A DNA stretch of 64,000 nucleotides. Origin: Lucifuga dentata. Its lineage: Eukaryota > Chordata > Actinopteri > Ophidiiformes > Bythitidae. This document shows positions 26,101 to 36,902 of the stretch, one piece after another. The stretch spans positions 47,427 through 111,426 of the forward strand of contig VXCM01000041.1 in assembly GCA_014773175.1 (NCBI GenBank), read 5' to 3'. Position 1 is the stretch's first letter. Every line of letters begins with the position of its first letter. Below the pieces are notes generated by a model. The model saw nothing but the letters and a program-made list of their open reading frames with translations. It made no database searches and was not told the origin of the DNA. The position numbers were made by a program, and so were the translations under genes.

Positions 26101-28417
26101 TTTCCATTTAGGGGTCTATTTTGAAACCTTTGCAATACTTTAATATGCGAAAACACACTGATCTACTTCTACTCTCTTGTGCTGCAGCACCTTTGCTAAG
26201 ATACTGGCCAAAACACTCACTCACGAGCCTTGTGGGTGTGGATGTGTCCAGAAACTTGTTACATGTTGTTGATGTTGACGTCAACCAAACACTAAGAGCA
26301 GTTCAGGATTCTTACTGTGGCAGTCACCACTGGGACTGGGATAATTCACCCTCTAATGTCAGTTAGGGACTGTGAGTCCGGATGTTAGAATGGTGACAGT
26401 TAGTCTTATGTCAGTTAGGGACGGTTAGTCGGTTGTTGGGACAACCAGTCTGTTTTGTCAGTTTGTACTGTGTGGAAATAAATGGCTTCAGAAGTGTGCA
26501 GAAAAAAAGAAAAGCTTTCAGATCTTGTTAATTTCAGCAAACTCCTACAGGACTAATTTTTTTTTTTTTTTTTTTTTGTGAGGCCCTCAAGTTTTGTAAC
26601 ATTGACAATGTATAGCACACACTCCCTACTATATATAAGGGGGGGAAATTTATGCTGCAAAAATATCTGACTGTTCCCCGACCGGGAATCAACCGGGGAC
26701 GCGGCGGTGAGAGCGCCGAATCCTAACCACTAGACNTCCCCGACCGGGAATCAACCGGGGACGCGGCGGTGAGAGCGCCGAATCCTAACCACTAGACCAC
26801 CAGGGAGCTGTGGGATGTAGATCCACAGTCTTCTGTGGAATAAGAAATGCCTTGTGTGGGAGTGTTAAGTCTTCTTGAGTGGAGTAAAAAGAGCATTCCC
26901 ACTCAGACAGAACATTCAAACTCATGTCTGCACTTCTAACACTCTAAGTGCTACACCTTCATGCGCTTCAGGCTAAATGGAGTTGCTCTCTAGTTTTAAA
27001 TGCAGTTTTCAAGAGATTTTTTAATTGCATGAAAGAGAGGGTGCAATCCATTTGCTAGTATGACAAAATAACAAGAAGATTAAGTGAGGGATTTTAATAT
27101 GTGATAGTAACTTGATAAGGCAAACGCTCAAAGCGCTGAGTTTCTTTGGGGTCTTTCTGCCCCTTATTACAGTCTCATTTACAATCCAGGAGAAAAAAAA
27201 GGATATCCTGGCCACGTATCATGAATCTGTTCCCACGCTTCATTGATACTTGCATTTTTGTTTATAAATTGTGCATTTGTTTTAGTAAAATCTGGCCATG
27301 TTTCATCAATTTATCCCCTCATTTTAGTTAGTACCTTATAGCTAATAATTGCTGAATATAGTTCAAAATTCTCAAATATCTTTAGACCTGTTGGAATTGA
27401 TGTACTTTTATGTACTTTTACTATATGTACTGCAGGGAGATAAACAAGCTCAATGATTGAATGGCTTCAATTATTTCATAGAAAAATATAGGCCAAATTT
27501 CACCACAAAATCAGAGATTTAATGCTGCTCAGACATATCTCGTTACACAGATTTTAGAAGCAACATATTCTTGCATCTTAAATCTGATCTATATAGAACT
27601 GATGTTTTAATTTAAATAGTTAATATGGAAGGAGTGATTTTGTAAATGATCATACTGGCTATTTTGCATGTTATAGATATCTGATAAGTTGTCTCATTGT
27701 GTTGCTGGGCAGCTGTGACTTTCACTTATGCTATTTTAGTACATGCACAGCAGGAAACTAAATCCAGGAATTTGCCAGCAGACTCTGCTGGTCTAAGGGT
27801 TTGTGCCACAACTACATTTCAGTTCTTCATCATGGAGGGCTTCTTGCTGTAATTTTTTTTTTTTTTTTTTNATTTTTTTTTTTTTTTTTATAAAATATGA
27901 TAGTTGGGTATCCTGCTCAGTATATGGAATTGTTTAGGACAGTTTGGCAAAGTGTTCCTTCATTTGTGCGGTAATGTAGAACAAAACACAGTCACAACAA
28001 AAAATACAAGCATGACATTTATGGATAAATTATTGCAGCAGAAGTAATTAAATAAAACTTGAGATTTTTAAAACCTGATAAATCATGATAAATTTTAATT
28101 CCCTTTATTGCAAGTAAATTTATCAAAAGCCTCTACTAGATGCATTCTTGACTCTTGACCTGCAGTATTCATTGTGTTTGCAAAGGTTGGTCAAACACAT
28201 GGTGAAAAAAAAGAAAAGGGTCTTCCCTGACCAGGAATCAAACCCAGGCCGTGGCAGTGAGAGCACCGAATCCTAACCACTAGACCACCAGGGATACATG
28301 TAAAGAAAGCAGAGAAAATGGAGGGATGAACAGGTTTTATTAGGTAGATTTTTGTTTCTCCGCCCTGTTGTTGCTATCTCACCATAAAACTTCAAATTAA
28401 AAGCCTCCATCTACTTC

Positions 28418-28451
<34 letters not shown>

Positions 28452-29211
28452 TTCGCCCAGCTCATGCTGAGACACAAATGAGGTCACCATTTGTTCTCAA
28501 GTTGTTTTAGCCATTAAGAAAAGGAAAGAAATGAAGGGAACAAGTAGAGAACCAGCTCCCTGGTGGTCTAGTGGTTAGGATTTGGCACTCTCACCGCCGC
28601 GGCCTGGGTTCGATTCCTGGTCAGGGAATAGTTGCTTTATGTTTCTAAGTCACTGAATACTGCTGAGTAGTTACTCACGTACAGTATCTTCATGAAATAA
28701 CTTACCATAAATCAAAATAAAGTCATATCGTCTGCATTACGTGAGCCTGTACAGAGTTTATGACAGATTCACCAAATAGCCTTTATAGAGCCGATACCTG
28801 TCATCATTGTTGACCAATCTGATACCTGCATATAACAGACTGGTTCCTGTCCTTCAGCACTAAAGCTACCATTTGGTCCCGTGTCTGTTACCTATGACTC
28901 TCTACTCAGAGATATCTAACATGACTATTATAAAAGTGATGCATTGATTTAAGTGTTATTACTCTGAGGTTATTAATATTCTGTTACGAGAGTCTTTGTT
29001 TTAGGCACGTCAGGACAACTGCTTTTGTCATAGAGGAAAGTTGATCACAAGTCGTCGCTCAAGAATCCTGTGTCGTAAAAGACACAGGATAACCTCAAAA
29101 AATGACCATGAAGTTGATTAAACACCTCACTAAGGTATCTGACAGTGTGGCTGAACTGAATTCTGTTGTTAGATCGTACGCATCCTGTTGTGTGCATTGT
29201 GTGCATCCTAT

Positions 29212-29254
<43 letters not shown>

Positions 29255-30184
29255 TTATAGAAGTAGTGATACCAAACATTCCTACCTTGGGTCCTTCCTG
29301 TAGGATGTCCAGCCGGTGCAGAACGTGCTGGGAAAATGCCCGAAACATCCCTTCACTCTGGCAGTCTGAGATCTTCCATCAACACACAGATTATCAGTTT
29401 TATAAACATGCACAGTCTGATTTACTTTCAATTTATTCAAAATGCTATTAAAATTTTACTCGTGGTTTTTGTCCAAACTAATTAACACTGTTCAAATGTC
29501 TTTAAAAAAAAAAAAAAATCCACTTTCTAATTTAATTAGAATTTAATTGACTCTAGTCCCAGGGTGTTTTAAAGCATTGTGTTGTGATGTGAAATATGTA
29601 ACGCAAAGGGAATCTTCCAGTTGTAAACATGTTTTCTAATCTCTCTGGCTCGAGTCTATGAATTTTTTTTCAAGTTTGTGAATCTCTACCTTCCGTTTGC
29701 AGCACAGCAGCTGTAAATGTAAGTGCATGAATATAAACATGACGTGAGGAGCGGAAGCAATCCAAAGCATCAGCTTGAGGCTGAGCTATCAATATTTTAC
29801 ACCTCAAGGCTGGAACCATAGAAGCGCACACATTTACATGATATCATCTTTATAGTAATCGCCTTGGAATTATCATTTAAATAGCATAAGCTACTGAATA
29901 TATCACATAAATATTTGACCCAAACTTCCATGTTTACAGCCAAAACAAATATCTGTGATGGTATCAGTGTGTGTGTGTGTGTGTGGGGAGCAAAGGCCAG
30001 TGAAGAGAAAAAAAACAGAACTGCTATCGCAAAAGCTGCAATAATAAAAAAAAATATGAATCAGGAAAAACACATATCAGCACTGACAGAACACGGCACT
30101 GCCATTTTTCAAAGCAAACGTACATGTATATACTTTTAGGCTACATGTGCATGCATACACACACGCACACACGTGCACACACGT

Positions 30185-30219
<35 letters not shown>

Positions 30220-30245
30220 CTAACTACTTACCAGANGCACACACG

Positions 30246-30279
<34 letters not shown>

Positions 30280-31517
30280 CTAACTACTTACCAGAGGAGT
30301 GTTATAAAAGAGGCCGTATCTCATTCTTGGGAGGAGGGAGAAGAATGCATCTTTGAAACAAACCTAGGATCAGTGAGGTTGACATATAAGCTAAGTTTGT
30401 CTGTATATATGTCATGGTTTTGTATATGAATATGCATGTGTACATAGTTTTATGTAATTCATTCCAGTGCTTTTAAAAATACTGATGAGTTGGGTGCACA
30501 TAAAAACTCGGCAACATATATCAAGTTCCATATGCAACTGGCTCTTTACTGCTGTGTTTTGAAACCACTCTTCACAGCGATCAAAGAGTGCTGACTCGTC
30601 ATTTTCCCTGAAGAAATTTAAAGGAGCTAATTGCATGTCTGCATAACCATGGATCCTCATGTTAACTACCACATTCCAAAAAGAACACTGTTGTAGCTTA
30701 TGGAAACACTGAACACATCATGTCCCATGTGTCAGAGGGCCAGACTCATTATCGGGGTTCTATAACAGTGTTACCTTCCTTTAATTCCAAATAATTTATG
30801 CGCAGCATTCAACTTGTTGCTACAGGGAAAACTGAATCTGCGATCAGTTCAACAAACTTTGCAAGGAAACATCTTTACATGGGAGCACACAAAGAAGCCA
30901 TTTTACATACTCTTTTTGAATCGTAGGTCTTCAAGTGGATGATGTCATACTCTGAGAAGGCCTTCCATGTTTCACTGAACAGATCTCCATAACCATAAAA
31001 ACTCTGGGAAGGGACATAAAAAAAAGGGGGGGGGACATTGACTCGTGAAAAACAAAGCAATAAAATCAAACTCAACTACGGCCTTTGGGTTTGCCGGATT
31101 CAGTCATCTGTTTTCGGAGTCTGGTTGGGTTTGGCTGCATTTGCCTGAAGGTTTACATTTCCTAAGAAAGCCTGTTATCTCAGACAGCCTACCTGGTTGG
31201 CCAGCAGAACGCTCTGTGTGATGAAAGGTCACTATTCCTGCACTCTGTCAAGCTTTTCTCTTTCTCCCCTTTCTCTCCTTCTTTCCTCTATATCTTGGAT
31301 GTAATTTTTTTTCTACCCAGATTTATCTTGTTTTCTGTTCTACAGCTATCACCAATCTTAGTTTCAAGTTCAGTCCAGTTTCGGTTTTTAAGCCTATTTA
31401 TCTCCTGGGCTGCTTTCTGGTTGAGAATAGCTGCCTGAAGTCACTGCTTTCTAATTAGACCTACATAAGAGACATGAGAGGAGCAAGACAGAGGCAGATG
31501 TTTGCATGTGTGTGTAG

Positions 31518-31563
<46 letters not shown>

Positions 31564-33866
31564 AATGAGACAGAAACCTGTGTGAGAGAGAAAGTTCGTC
31601 TCAGCTACAATCCTGCTAACTTCAGAAAAGCTACTGTCTTTGTCCAAACAATCCAACAACAGTTTTCAATGACTTGTGAGACCTAAAGGAACAGACATAA
31701 GACATGTCAATCAGCTCTAGCTCTGTGCTAATAAACCAAACCTGATGAGGATTATCTATATTATATGCTCCCGCCAGTGATCAGGTACCCACTGTGTCCC
31801 ACATGACGATGTTGATGTCAGAGCTGAAGGAGTTGTTGATGTGCTGGGAGATGTAGAGGTTGACAAAGTCGCAGAAGTGGTGGTACATGTTCACCCCTAA
31901 TTACAAAAAAAACACACAGTTAGTTACTATCACCTCACAAATACATTCCAAATTGAAAATAATCTGTTCACATCAGCCTGTTTTGGGCCAGGTGCTGCGT
32001 AAAAAATGCACAAAAACACAGAACTTGAACACAAAGAAGGATTTCATATTTCTATTTGTGCTCTGAGTCTGTCTCCTCCTTCAGCACCTGGACTCAAACC
32101 AGTTGGATTGTACAAAACAGCATGCACATGCTTTGATTATTAAAATGTAGTTAAAGGCCTTTACTGGTGATTTTGCATGTTTAAGCCCAATAAGTACTAC
32201 TCACATACACGTTACATTATTTACAACCCTTTTCCAAAAAATAAAGTCATATTTTAGTTTTCCTGTTATTTTGCCAAATCTCCTAATCTTTCAAAATGAA
32301 ATGTTCAGGTGATACAANATTTTAGTTTTCCTGTTATTTTGCCAAATCTCCTAATCTTTCAAAATGAAATGTTCAGGTGATACAAGCACCTTAAAATTCA
32401 ATGTTTCACCTGCTAACACTTACGCACAATTGTAGAAGGCATGGTCATTTTAATTTCTCAGTAAAAACAGTCTTCTCCTGGGACTATATTCCCTGGCAGA
32501 GACATACATTTTCTTCCATGGTAGCTCTGTTAAATTTAGTAACTTTGACAAAAAATAATAACTGCATGTGGTTCACTGTGATAGATTATTTATCTCAAGA
32601 ACGTTTCAAAAATTAAGTTAATTTTAACATTATACTGGAATGAACTGAAACCAATTACAGTCTAGAAGGTAGGAAAATCAATTCTAAAATGTATTATGTT
32701 TTGAAAAATGGTTGACAGTAAAGTAACGTGTATGTGGTATATGGGTTCCAACATGCAAAATCACCGGTATGATCCTTTAAGGGTGTTGGTGCATCTTGCT
32801 TTCTTACCAGCATCCAGTTTCATGAAAACAGTGGGTTTTTCAATGATAAGGTCACAGTGACCATCTTCTATAGGATGGAAGTCAAGCTCTGTGTACGTCT
32901 GCAGCTCAGCAAACCTACAGCAGCAGAACAGAACGTAAAAATTATTATTGCTATGATTTTTTTTTAAAGTTCATCCAAGCCAGCCAGGAGTCAAACCTAG
33001 AATCTTCTGATCCGTAATCAGACGCGTTATCCATTGCACCACTGGCCCGGCACAAACCAGCCTGCTTCTCACAAAAGACAAGCATTCCACACCAACCCCA
33101 NCTCCCCCCACCCAAATTCCTGACTGACTCTGCTCCCTTTCCTTTTTGCACAGAATGAAGGGGAAGGAGCAAACCATTATCCTGTTGTAAAAAAATGCCA
33201 CAGACAAAAGGCCACAGCTCCTTGATGGTCTAGTGGTTAGGATTTGGCGCTCTCACTGCCATGGCCTGGGTTCGATTCCCGGTCAGGGAAGCAACTTTTA
33301 GGCCTCTTCAGTAAACACAAACTTACTTAAAATTATGTTTCACTGCTCACAATGTTTAGTTACATCCATCAAGATAGAATGACAATCTGCATCATACTAG
33401 ACAGGAGTGCTGTAGTCACACCTTTAACCAACTGAGAGACTTTTTCAGCAGCCTTCAAAGTTAAAAAAAAAAAAAAAAAAAAANAAAAAAAAAAAAAAAA
33501 AAATACACACACAATCTATTTAGGCTCAACCGATCATCAATTAATATTTAAAAATCAATATTCAGAAAATTCTGAAAAAGCCTTCTTATCGTTTCCATGT
33601 TTTCCTCATTCGCATCTGGAATCATCTCAACTTTCCTCGCTCATACCAGTTGCCACACATACAACAAACACACCAACACCTCCCTGGTGGTCTAGTGGTT
33701 AGGATTCGGCGCTCTCACCGCTGCGGCCCGGGTTCGATTCCTGGTCAGGGAAGTTAACTTTTTGGTCGCTTAGTTAGCATGAATACATGTTTTCCATGTC
33801 TCCACTGTAAGGCACATTTCACTATCATACTACTGCCTGAAGTCCAATAACCATATGTGTTATTGA

Positions 33867-33904
<38 letters not shown>

Positions 33905-34881
33905 ATCTCACCAAGACTGCAAGGGACTCTTATGTTTTCCCTCAGCAGCGAGTGCCTGCCTGCTGAGATGACAATGACCACCAATCTCACCATTCTGAAT
34001 GAAGTCCTCATTGTATCTGCAGCAAACACACACACACACACACATGCATAAACTGTGTCAGTGTAACTTAATTTTTTCTTGACCAGTCACAGTTACTTTT
34101 AGATGTACTGACCTCTCATGACTTCTGCGAGGCTTCCGCAAGTCCAGGTAAAGGTTTGTGGCCTTACAGAATCGGGTGTGGCTGCTGCATTTCAGTGATG
34201 AGTCTCCCTGTAAAAAAAAAAAAAGAATAATTTGGTAGTTAAATAGTTTTAATAAACACTGGTCCTTGGAGATTTTGACAGTAATCTCCTGACTAGAGCT
34301 TATGTGTGAATCCTGTTCAGGCCCATTGTTTTAAGACAACACAGGAATGAAATGGACACGTGTGTTAAACACCACGTCTACATTTGTTGTTTCTTCCTGC
34401 TGCATCAGCGGGCCCGTGGGAACTAAGGAAATGAGTGAACTCACTGGCTCGCTGGCCTTGCAGAGTGTTTTCAGCTCAGAGAGGCGCTCCTTCACGTAGC
34501 CAAAATCAGCCTGCTTCCAGAAGAGTTCCTGGGCGGCCTCCAGAGAACGAGCCCTGACAGACCAGACGTTTCAGCAGAGCCAAAACCAAAACCACAACCA
34601 TACATTAGCGACACATGATCTGAATGAGCACGCTGTTACTTTGGAAAAATAATCCTAACTGCAATACACAGCATACAATGATTAAAAAAAAAAAAAAAAA
34701 ANTAAAAAAAAAAAAAAAAAAGTGAATGTGTTTTAGAATGTGAGGTGAGGGTTTGTACCATCCAGAGTCAGCTTTAGTGCAGACAGGATAGCCAAAGCGC
34801 TTCTCTGGATCGCAATTCTTCTCGTAGCCCCAACAGGCAGACGCGTCCCACAGAGCATCCTGTTGTGAAAAGGAAGTGCGA

Positions 34882-34918
<37 letters not shown>

Positions 34919-36141
34919 AAGAAAGAATAGAGATATGCCAGGTTAATACGATGGTATCACTTACACATTTTAAAAACGTAGGAAATAGATCTTTCTAACA
35001 GACACGATCACTGAAATTCATTATGAAACCAAACTGACATGCACTGCAAAAATAAAGGTTTCCTGATTAACAACTGACAAAACACAGACTTTGTGGACTA
35101 ATTTTAATGAACGCAGGCCGCCAAATCAGATGTGAACCCAGAACACATTTACTAATCTTTTCAATGAGTCGATGAAGTTTGTAACAGGTGTCAAACTTCT
35201 AAAAAGGAGCTGTGATTTTGCATGTTTGAGCTAAATAAATAGAACCTGCATACATGTTACATTACTGCCAAAATACACTACTGGATATGCTACATTTTAG
35301 ATTTGTTTTGTCAACTTGTGGAGACTTGAAACATGCTTGAGATACATAAGCCATTGCAGCAAATTAAACATCTTTGATAAGTTTTGTCGAAGTTACTTAA
35401 TTTAACCAGTCCAACACGGAAGAAAATATATGTCTCCACCAGGGAAGATAGTCTGAGGAGAAGATGGCTTTTACCACAAATTTAAAAAAGACCATGCCTT
35501 CTACATTCAGGCATACATGTTAGCAGGCGAAACATTGAATTTTAAGGTGGGTGTATCACCTGAATATTTGATTTTGAAAGATGGGAAGATTTAGCAAAAT
35601 AACACAAAAACTAAAATACAGTTTTATGTTTTGGAAAACGGTTGGCAGTAGTAGTAGCAAGTATGCAGGTAGTATTTATTGGGCTCAAACATGAAAAATC
35701 ACTGGTATGGTCCTTTAATTTTAAATAATAGTAGTTTGGTATTTGAAAACACTCTATAATTAGTATGCTTTTCTGTGATAACTTTTTAAATTGTATTACT
35801 CGAATAATACAGCAAATATGCTGCAAAGGCTATACTTTTCTGTAGCAAAAAGAGCTGCAAGCAGCAACTCTACATTGAAAAAGTATCACAGATTTCACTT
35901 TATGTTGAAAAAAACCATCAAAGAGCGCATTTCTTACTTTAAAAGGGCAGAGCGGGTCCAGACGGCATTGCTTGGCGATTCTCTTGTTGTTGTAGAGAAA
36001 GTAGGGTATGTGCTCCGGCGGCAGGGAGATCCTGCTGTAGTTGAATGGTGCTGCTGGTGGTGTGCGGTCGGTGTGCACGGCCTCCTCAGTGTTGACCACG
36101 GTGAAAGAAACAACTATGCCCAGTGCGACCAACAGCAGCAT
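22242..36141 (-). CDS. eogt: EOGT, EGF-domain O-GlcNAc transferase (15 coding exons, 525 aa)
   Basis: EOGT moves GlcNAc from UDP-GlcNAc to Ser/Thr of folded EGF repeats (Notch ligands and receptors, matrix proteins) in the ER lumen (family GT61). Exons: 36141-35938, 34859-34759, 34553-34445, 34207-34113, 34016-33912, 32914-32808, 31896-31793, 31003-30911, 30363-30292, 29372-29286, 24373-24305, 24020-23959, 23351-23232, 22790-22688, 22388-22242. All borders are GT-AG and phases sum to 1578 nt. Visible are a hydrophobic signal (residues 1-16), EHIPYF (43-48), [41 protein letters not shown], the glycosyltransferase core [18 protein letters not shown] (from about 420), and C-terminal RDEL for ER retrieval. 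Human EOGT is 527 aa. The start is the first in-frame ATG after the acceptor at 36192-36191; earlier in-frame ATGs lie in the intron. The acceptor of exon 29372 has a weak pyrimidine tract. Confidence 0.96.
22551..22616. repeat. Compound (TG)n(AG)n microsatellite in last EOGT intron
   Basis: About 22 TG units followed by 10 or more AG units, lying between EOGT exons ending at 22388 and 22688. Confidence 0.9.
23084..23224. repeat. About 70-bp direct duplication split by one N
   Basis: Bases 23084-23154 recur at 23156-23224, differing only by one CA unit in the microsatellite. A single N at 23155 separates them. It lies in an EOGT intron, 7 bp short of the exon ending at 23232, so the exon itself is intact. 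Confidence 0.8.
23432..23911. mobile_element. TTAA-flanked inverted-repeat transposon copy B
   Basis: Starts TTAA|AGGACAATACTGG and ends CCGGTATGGTCCT|TTAA, 480 bp. The ends share GCATGTTTGAGCC-type inverted sequences. It sits in the EOGT intron between exons 23351 and 23959. Confidence 0.85.
26070..26640. repeat. Interspersed repeat similar to 61.85-62.18 kb
   Basis: CATTTAGGGGTCTATTTTGA at 26106 closely matches CATTTAGGGGTTTATTTTGA at 61921. The later block ATAGCACACACTCCCTACT matches a CAACACACTCCCTGCTGTAT block at 62148. A T run and spacing differ. It is probably an old DNA element; family unknown. Confidence 0.5.
26674..26806 (-). pseudogene. Degenerate tRNA-Glu(CTC), duplicated by assembly around one N
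   Basis: The segment 26737-26806 reads as tRNA-Glu with anticodon CTC (TCCCTGGTGGTCTAGTGG at its 5' end). Segment 26674-26735 repeats its 3' 61 bases, separated by N at 26736, and lacks the first nine bases. The real gene is probably a single copy of about 71 nt. Its T arm is damaged: the loop is TTGATT, one base short of the usual TTCGATT, and the stem has a C-C clash, so the internal B box is broken. A T run follows on the minus strand. It is intronic to EOGT, same strand. Confidence 0.7.
28223..28294 (-). tRNA. tRNA-Glu (CTC), slightly diverged
   Basis: 72 nt on the minus strand with a 7-bp acceptor stem (TCCCTGG with TCAGGGA), D arm GTGGTCTAGTGGTTAGGA, anticodon loop CTCTCAC and T loop TTTGATT in place of TTCGATT. 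The anticodon stem has wobble pairs and one C-A mismatch. A run of T follows, as for a Pol III terminator. Located in an EOGT intron in the sense direction. The changes suggest reduced function or early decay. Confidence 0.75.
28557..28628 (+). tRNA. tRNA-Glu (CTC)
   Basis: 72 nt on the plus strand, opposite to EOGT: TCCCTGG/TCAGGGA acceptor, anticodon loop CTCTCAC, T loop TTCGATT. The anticodon stem carries one A-C mismatch next to the loop. No run of four T is seen in the next 35 bases, so termination is unclear. Confidence 0.8.
29208..29256. repeat. (TTTA)n microsatellite
   Basis: About 12 TTTA units, ending 30 bp from the EOGT exon at 29286. Confidence 0.9.
30175..30295. repeat. About 60-bp direct duplication split by one N, touching an EOGT exon
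   Basis: Bases 30175-30235 recur at 30237-30295 with one CA unit fewer, separated by N at 30236. Both contain TAACTACTTACCAGA, which is the donor edge of the EOGT exon ending at 30292. Only the right copy is joined to the full exon. Confidence 0.8.
31518..31560. repeat. (GA)n microsatellite
   Basis: About 21 GA units in an EOGT intron. Confidence 0.9.
32151..32780. mobile_element. TTAA-flanked inverted-repeat transposon copy C
   Basis: Starts TTAA|AGGCCTTTACTGG and ends CCGGTATGATCCT|TTAA. It contains an N-split 67-bp duplication (32251-32317 and 32319-32385), so its true length is about 560 bp. It ends 28 bp short of the EOGT exon at 32808. Confidence 0.85.
32251..32385. repeat. 67-bp perfect direct duplication split by one N
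   Basis: Two identical 67-bp copies lie either side of N at 32318, inside transposon copy C. Other copies of the transposon have this segment once, which supports an assembly origin. Confidence 0.85.
32976..33048 (-). tRNA. tRNA-Arg (ACG)
   Basis: 73 nt on the minus strand: acceptor GGGCCAG, D arm TGGTGCAATGGATAACG, anticodon stem TCTGA/TCAGA with loop TTACGGA (anticodon ACG), T arm with loop TTTGACT. It matches the tRNA at 42532 apart from a few substitutions. No run of four T follows closely, and the first two acceptor pairs are G-U. In an EOGT intron, sense strand. Confidence 0.8.
33219..33290 (+). tRNA. tRNA-Glu (CTC)
   Basis: 72 nt on the plus strand, antisense to EOGT. Acceptor TCCTTGA pairs with TCAGGGA through one G-U. 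Anticodon loop CTCTCAC, T loop TTCGATT. TTTT follows eight bases downstream. Confidence 0.82.
33681..33752 (+). tRNA. tRNA-Glu (CTC), best-preserved copy
   Basis: 72 nt with intact acceptor (TCCCTGG/TCAGGGA), D arm, anticodon stem CGGCG with loop CTCTCAC, and T loop TTCGATT. TTTTT lies about nine bases downstream. Antisense to EOGT and 160 bp from the exon ending at 33912. This is the copy most likely to be active. Confidence 0.9.
33868..33904. repeat. (TG)n microsatellite next to an EOGT exon
   Basis: About 18 TG units end eight bases from the donor side of the exon ending at 33912. On the transcript this puts a CA run directly after the 5' splice site, a context known in other genes to modulate splicing through hnRNP L. 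Confidence 0.85.
34882..34918. repeat. Compound (TG)n(AG)n microsatellite
   Basis: Short TG run then AG run, 23 bp upstream (in transcript sense) of the EOGT exon starting at 34859. Confidence 0.85.
35200..35718. mobile_element. TTAA-flanked transposon copy D, left end eroded
   Basis: The right end GGTATGGTCCT|TTAA is intact. The left end has lost its terminal bases but keeps ATTTTGCATGTTTGAGC and GTTACATTACTGCC. Located in EOGT intron 1 (coding). Confidence 0.75.
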
Positions 36142-36149
36142 AGTCGGGA

Positions 36150-36161
36150 TTACACAGACAT
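36150..36161 (-). promoter_or_regulatory. eogt: Minimal upstream ORF before the EOGT start
   Basis: In the predicted mRNA an ATG at 36161 opens a four-codon frame (ATG TCT GTG TAA), in a different frame from the main ORF. It stops eight bases before the main ATG at 36141. Its context (C at -3) is weak; the main ATG has A at -3. It lies within the exon that begins at 36190, so any transcript using that acceptor carries it. Confidence 0.6.
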
Positions 36162-36366
36162 GTGAGATGATCGTCCCTCTTCGCAGCACGCTGAGGGAAA
36201 GAAGGAGGCAGAGACACACTCAGACTCGCACTCTGTAATCTTGGTTTAAAGCCCAGCACCACATACACAAGCATGTGGGCACAGGCGAGTGTGTGTGTGT
36301 GGGAGTTCAGCTGCAGGTGGAACTGAGCGACACATAAGAAAAGGTCTTGCAGGAAATATTACTGAC

Positions 36367-36395
36367 CTTTTTCCTACAATTGTTTGAGCAATCGT
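36367..36395 (-). other. eogt: Candidate EOGT 5' UTR micro-exon
   Basis: On the minus strand a good acceptor (TGCTGTTTCAG) precedes 29 nt, which are followed by AAAG|GTCAGT, a plausible donor. It has no coding role. Only splice-site quality supports it. Confidence 0.2.
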
Positions 36396-36902
36396 CTGAA
36401 ACAGCAGGCAAGAAACAGAAAAAATAATTTAAAAAAAAAAATGCCATGTGACATATGTAGCTCCACGTGTCCAAACCTGTATTCACAATGCACATAATGA
36501 TTCCAGCTATTTTGTTATGGCCATATAAACATCTGTTACATGTGTTTACGCCGCCTGTGAGCCTGTGAGCCAACACTTCATTCCTAAAATCAATTATAGT
36601 GTGACTGCTGCTTATAAAAAGGGCTTCTGCTTCTCCGAAAAGCCAAATGTACAGCCATAATAGGACCATGGACACCTGATGAGACTGCATCATACAGAAT
36701 AACGCTGTTATATGACTTGTTACTAAATTATAAAACTATCGGCACTGTGAGTTTCTTGGCAACAAGAAGTGGAAAGTGTTAAAACATGATTAGTTTTTAC
36801 TCATGTTCTCACTGAGTGAACATAGCGCAGCAGTACTAAAACTTTTTTAATAATCAGATGTGTGTTAGTAGAAACACTGAATTTTAAGGTGGGTGTATCG
36901 CC

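Noticed and set aside
26674..26806. Two tandem tRNA-Glu genes
   Set aside because: The first lacks its 5' end and abuts an N; the repeat is the same assembly join seen elsewhere, so only one gene is counted.
35830..36219. Longer EOGT start beginning MCLCLLLSLSVL
   Set aside because: That ATG lies upstream of a good acceptor at 36192-36191 (CCCTCAG), so these codons are intronic; the in-frame ATG at 36141 gives a proper signal peptide.
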